A stretch of DNA of 64,000 nucleotides from Streptomyces globisporus (GTDB lineage Bacteria; Actinomycetota; Actinomycetes; Streptomycetales; Streptomycetaceae): NCBI GenBank assembly GCA_014649555.1, contig BMTG01000003.1, positions 1 through 64,000 on the forward strand, written 5' to 3'. This document shows, in pieces, positions 61,569-64,000 of the stretch. The translations under genes and the position numbers were made by a program. The first letter of the stretch is position 1. Every line of letters begins with the position of its first letter. The notes under the pieces were generated by a model. The model saw only the letters and a program-made list of their open reading frames with translations. It did not search any database and had not been told where the DNA came from.

Positions 61569-62659
61569 AGGTACGTCGTGAGGACCGGCCGGGGGAAAAC
61601 GCTCCCGGCCCGGTCGAAGAGGGATCAGCCGGCCCGGGACGGCCGACCATCAAGGCGGTGGCGGCCGCAGCGGGAGTCTCCACCGCCACGGTGTCCCAGG
61701 CGGTCAACGGAACGGGGCGGATCTCGGAGGCGACCCGGCGCCGGGTCCTGACGGCGGCGGCCGAGCTGGGCTGGTCGCCCAGTGCGTCGGCGACCGCCCT
61801 GCGCCGGGCGCGGACCCGGACGATCGCCCTGGTCGTGCGCCGTCCGACGGACGTGCTCGGGGTCGACCCGCACTTCAGCGAGCTGATCACCGGTCTGGAG
61901 GGTGAGCTGGCCCCCCGCGGTTACGGTCTGCTGCTGCATCTGGTCCCGGGGCTGGCCGAGGAGAGCGCGCTGTACGAACGGCTCGTCGCCGAGGGCAGGA
62001 TCGACGGTGCGGTGCTCACCGAGGCCCGGTCGGACGACCCGCGCCCCGGTCTGCTCCAACGACTCGGTCTGCCCGCCGTACTGCTGGGCTCGCCGGAACG
62101 CGGAGGCCCGGTGCCCGGTGTGGGCCTCGGGCAGCAGGGCGCGGGCGTCCGTGAGGCCGTCGCGCATCTGCTGGCACTGGGCCACCGGCGTATCGCGTAC
62201 GTCGCGGGTCCGGCCGAGCTGGTGCACACCGGTGCCCGGCGGACGGCGTTCGAACAGGCGCTGGCCGAGGCGGGGCTGCGGCCCGCCGCCGTCCGGCACA
62301 CCGACTTCACCGAGGAGGCCGCCGTCGCGGTGACCGAGGAGCTCCTCGCGCTGCCGGAGCGGCCCACCGCCCTGGTCTTCCCCAATGACTCCATGGCCGT
62401 CTGCGGGATGGGCGCGGCTCAGCGTGCCGGCCTGAGGGTGCCCGCGGACGTGTCGGTGGTGGGGTACGACAATCTCCCCCTGGGGCGCTGGCTGCACCCC
62501 CGGCTGAGCAGCGTGGACCAGCAGGTGCAGCGGGTCGGCGCGGCCGCCGCGCTGACGCTGCTCGCCCGCTGCGGCGAGGACGTGCCCACGGCTCTTCTGG
62601 AGGGGCGGCCGCGCCTGGTCGTCCGGGAGTCGACCGGCCCCGCGCCTGCCGCTCCCTGA
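61565..62659 (+). CDS. LacI-family transcriptional regulator
   Basis: 364 residues from GTG at 61565. The helix-turn-helix and hinge (TIKAVAAAAGVSTATVSQAV NGTGRISEATRRRVLTAAAE LGWSPSASATALR) are clear, and the effector domain has a RTIALVVRRPTD start and NDSMAVCGMGAAQRAGLRVP ADVSVVGYDN. A ~28-residue charged extension precedes the HTH. It overlaps the MalG-type gene, so regulator, importer and hydrolase are one operon. Confidence 0.93.
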   Translation: MKVRREDRPGENAPGPVEEGSAGPGRPTIKAVAAAAGVSTATVSQAVNGTGRISEATRRRVLTAAAELGWSPSASATALRRARTRTIALVVRRPTDVLGVDPHFSELITGLEGELAPRGYGLLLHLVPGLAEESALYERLVAEGRIDGAVLTEARSDDPRPGLLQRLGLPAVLLGSPERGGPVPGVGLGQQGAGVREAVAHLLALGHRRIAYVAGPAELVHTGARRTAFEQALAEAGLRPAAVRHTDFTEEAAVAVTEELLALPERPTALVFPNDSMAVCGMGAAQRAGLRVPADVSVVGYDNLPLGRWLHPRLSSVDQQVQRVGAAAALTLLARCGEDVPTALLEGRPRLVVRESTGPAPAAP

Positions 62660-62787
62660 ATCCATGGACCGTTCACCTCGCACCCCGCGCGGACCGCCGG
62701 GACCGCCCGTACCCCTTCCTGGCCGGCCCGCCTCGCCCCGACGGCGGCCGACCGATCCCGTACACCGAAGAACGCCGGAGAAGGACC

Positions 62788-64000
62788 ATGCGACGCCACA
62801 GCGCCCACCTCACCCATGACCATTCCGTGCTGCCCTGGCTCGGTGCCAACTTCTGGTCCCGCACAGGGGGTCCCCTGATGTGGCGGAACTACGAGCCGAA
62901 GACGGTGCGCGAGGAACTGGCCGTCCTGCGGGAGCACGGGCTGACGATGACCCGGTCGTTCTTCTACTGGCCGGACTTCCACCCGGAGCCCGGACGGATC
63001 GACGAAAAGCTGTGCGACCGGTTCCGGGACTTCCTCGACGCCCACACGGAGGCGGGGATGGGGACCGTGCCGACGTTCATCGTCGGCCATATGTCCGGCG
63101 AGAACTGGGACCCGGTCTGGCGCGGGGGGCGTGATCTGTACGAGGACGTGTGGCTCGTCGGGCGGCAGGCGTGGTTCGTCTCCCAGATGACCCGTCGGTT
63201 CAAGGACCACCCCGCGGTGACGGGCTGGCTGATCACCAACGAGATGCCGGGCTACGGGCGTATCTACCAAGTGGACCCGCCCTCCAGTGAGGTGGTGACC
63301 GCCTGGGCGCAGTTCATGTGCGACGCGGTGCGCGCGGCGGGCGGGGCACAGCCCGTCTCGCTGGGCGACGGGGCGTGGGGCATCGAGGTGACGGGCCGCG
63401 ACAACGGCTTCTCGCTGCGGGACACGGCGGAGTACGTGGACTTCGTGGGGCCGCACGTCTACCGCTCGGACACGGACCGGCCGCGCCAGCACTACCGGGC
63501 CGCGTTCGAGTGCGAACTCGCGGCGGTGACCGGGCAGCCGGTCGTGCTGGAGGAGTTCGGGCTCTCCACCGACACGGTCTCGGCGGCGAACGCGGGGATC
63601 TTCTACCGGCAGACGCTGCACAATTCGCTGCTCGGCGGGGCCACGGGCTGGATCGCTTGGAACAACACGGACTACGACGGCCTCTGGGACCAGTCCCCGT
63701 ACGACCACCACCCCTTCGAGATGCATTTCGGCATCACCGACCACGCGGGGCGCCCGAAGGAGCCTCTGCGCGAACTGGCCTCCTTCGCCGAGGTGCTGAA
63801 GCGGGTGGACTTCGCCCGGTGCCGCCGTACCGACGCCGACGCCGCGCTGGTGGTGCCCGCGTTCCTGGAGCGCGGCTACCCCTATAGCCGGCCCGCCGAC
63901 CGGCCGCTGATCTTCACCTCCCTCCATCAGGGGTACGTGGCGGCGCGCGGCGCGGATCTGCCCGTGGCATTCGCCCGGGAGGCCGACGGTCTGCCGGACG
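62788..64000 (+). CDS. Glycoside hydrolase, clan A (GH5/GH2-like), partial
   Basis: ATG at 62788 follows GGAGAAGGACC. The frame runs off the right edge; 404 residues are seen. WLGANFWSRTGGPLMWRNYE, EELAVLREHGLTMTRSFFYW and FKDHPAVTGWLITNEMPGYG (acid/base Glu152, in the NE pair) and GQPVVLEEFGLSTD (nucleophile Glu256) are the conserved strands of a clan-A TIM barrel. It has no signal peptide, so it is probably intracellular and acts on imported oligosaccharides. It is 129 bp downstream of the LacI gene. Confidence 0.85.
   Translation, partial: MRRHSAHLTHDHSVLPWLGANFWSRTGGPLMWRNYEPKTVREELAVLREHGLTMTRSFFYWPDFHPEPGRIDEKLCDRFRDFLDAHTEAGMGTVPTFIVGHMSGENWDPVWRGGRDLYEDVWLVGRQAWFVSQMTRRFKDHPAVTGWLITNEMPGYGRIYQVDPPSSEVVTAWAQFMCDAVRAAGGAQPVSLGDGAWGIEVTGRDNGFSLRDTAEYVDFVGPHVYRSDTDRPRQHYRAAFECELAAVTGQPVVLEEFGLSTDTVSAANAGIFYRQTLHNSLLGGATGWIAWNNTDYDGLWDQSPYDHHPFEMHFGITDHAGRPKEPLRELASFAEVLKRVDFARCRRTDADAALVVPAFLERGYPYSRPADRPLIFTSLHQGYVAARGADLPVAFAREADGLPD

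Overview
The window is high-GC actinobacterial DNA that is almost certainly from a Streptomyces species. The evidence is the codon and GC pattern, GTG/TTG starts, ATGA-coupled operons, an ANTAR/GAF regulator, an ECF41 sigma factor, DUF6233 proteins and, most tellingly, a tpg-tap pair (19.4-22.7 kb). Tpg and Tap protect and replicate the ends of linear Streptomyces chromosomes and plasmids, so this is probably a subtelomeric arm or a linear-plasmid-derived segment.

1-24 kb is accessory and heavily decayed. It holds the edge of a polymorphic-toxin gene, a complete IS5-type element with an unusual zinc-ribbon passenger gene, and a broken IS5 transposase that carries a 74-bp insert and now reads into an alpha/beta-hydrolase fragment. 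It also holds a secreted peritrophin-type chitin-binding protein, a chimeric EF-hand frame, an N-truncated LAL/LuxR regulator, an ANTAR regulator and a DUF6233/LexA-like mini-operon with a partial duplication. At 13.9-17.7 kb two segments are bracketed by related multi-repeat ends. One is a 3.3-kb cassette (B3/4 protein, PaiB-like FMN protein, EamA exporter, XRE-cupin regulator) and the other is a 0.45-kb unit with one small gene. A defective IS3 element abuts them. Then come a zinc-ribbon protein, intact tpg and a tap gene with an internal frameshifting deletion.

24-43 kb is a redox and stress-like block. It has a MarR regulator, a glutaminase-STAS protein, an F420-type reductase, an LLM flavoenzyme, an NTF2-like protein, DUF5996, a flavodoxin-fold reductase, a chloroperoxidase-type hydrolase, pirin, an AhpD-like protein, a pyruvate-oxidase-type TPP enzyme, a quinone reductase with its own MarR regulator and two small GNATs. 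Five promoters here share a palindrome of the form GTTGATNNNTCAAC, which suggests one MarR-type regulon across about 13 kb. Several genes in the block (PPOX, MFS, EamA, subtilase) are broken.

43-64 kb looks intact and core-like. A DeoR-controlled sugar locus has two FGGY kinases, a histidine phosphatase, a 2-hydroxyacid dehydrogenase and a ribose/xylose-type ABC importer, with a perfect TGTTAAATTTAACA palindrome in its divergent promoter. It is followed by a secreted protein, an NDH-2-like flavoprotein with an ECF41 sigma factor, a broken spherulin-4-like gene, a secreted protein of unknown function, and a MalEFG-type importer with a LacI regulator and a glycoside hydrolase that runs off the right edge. 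I saw no tRNA, rRNA or CRISPR array.
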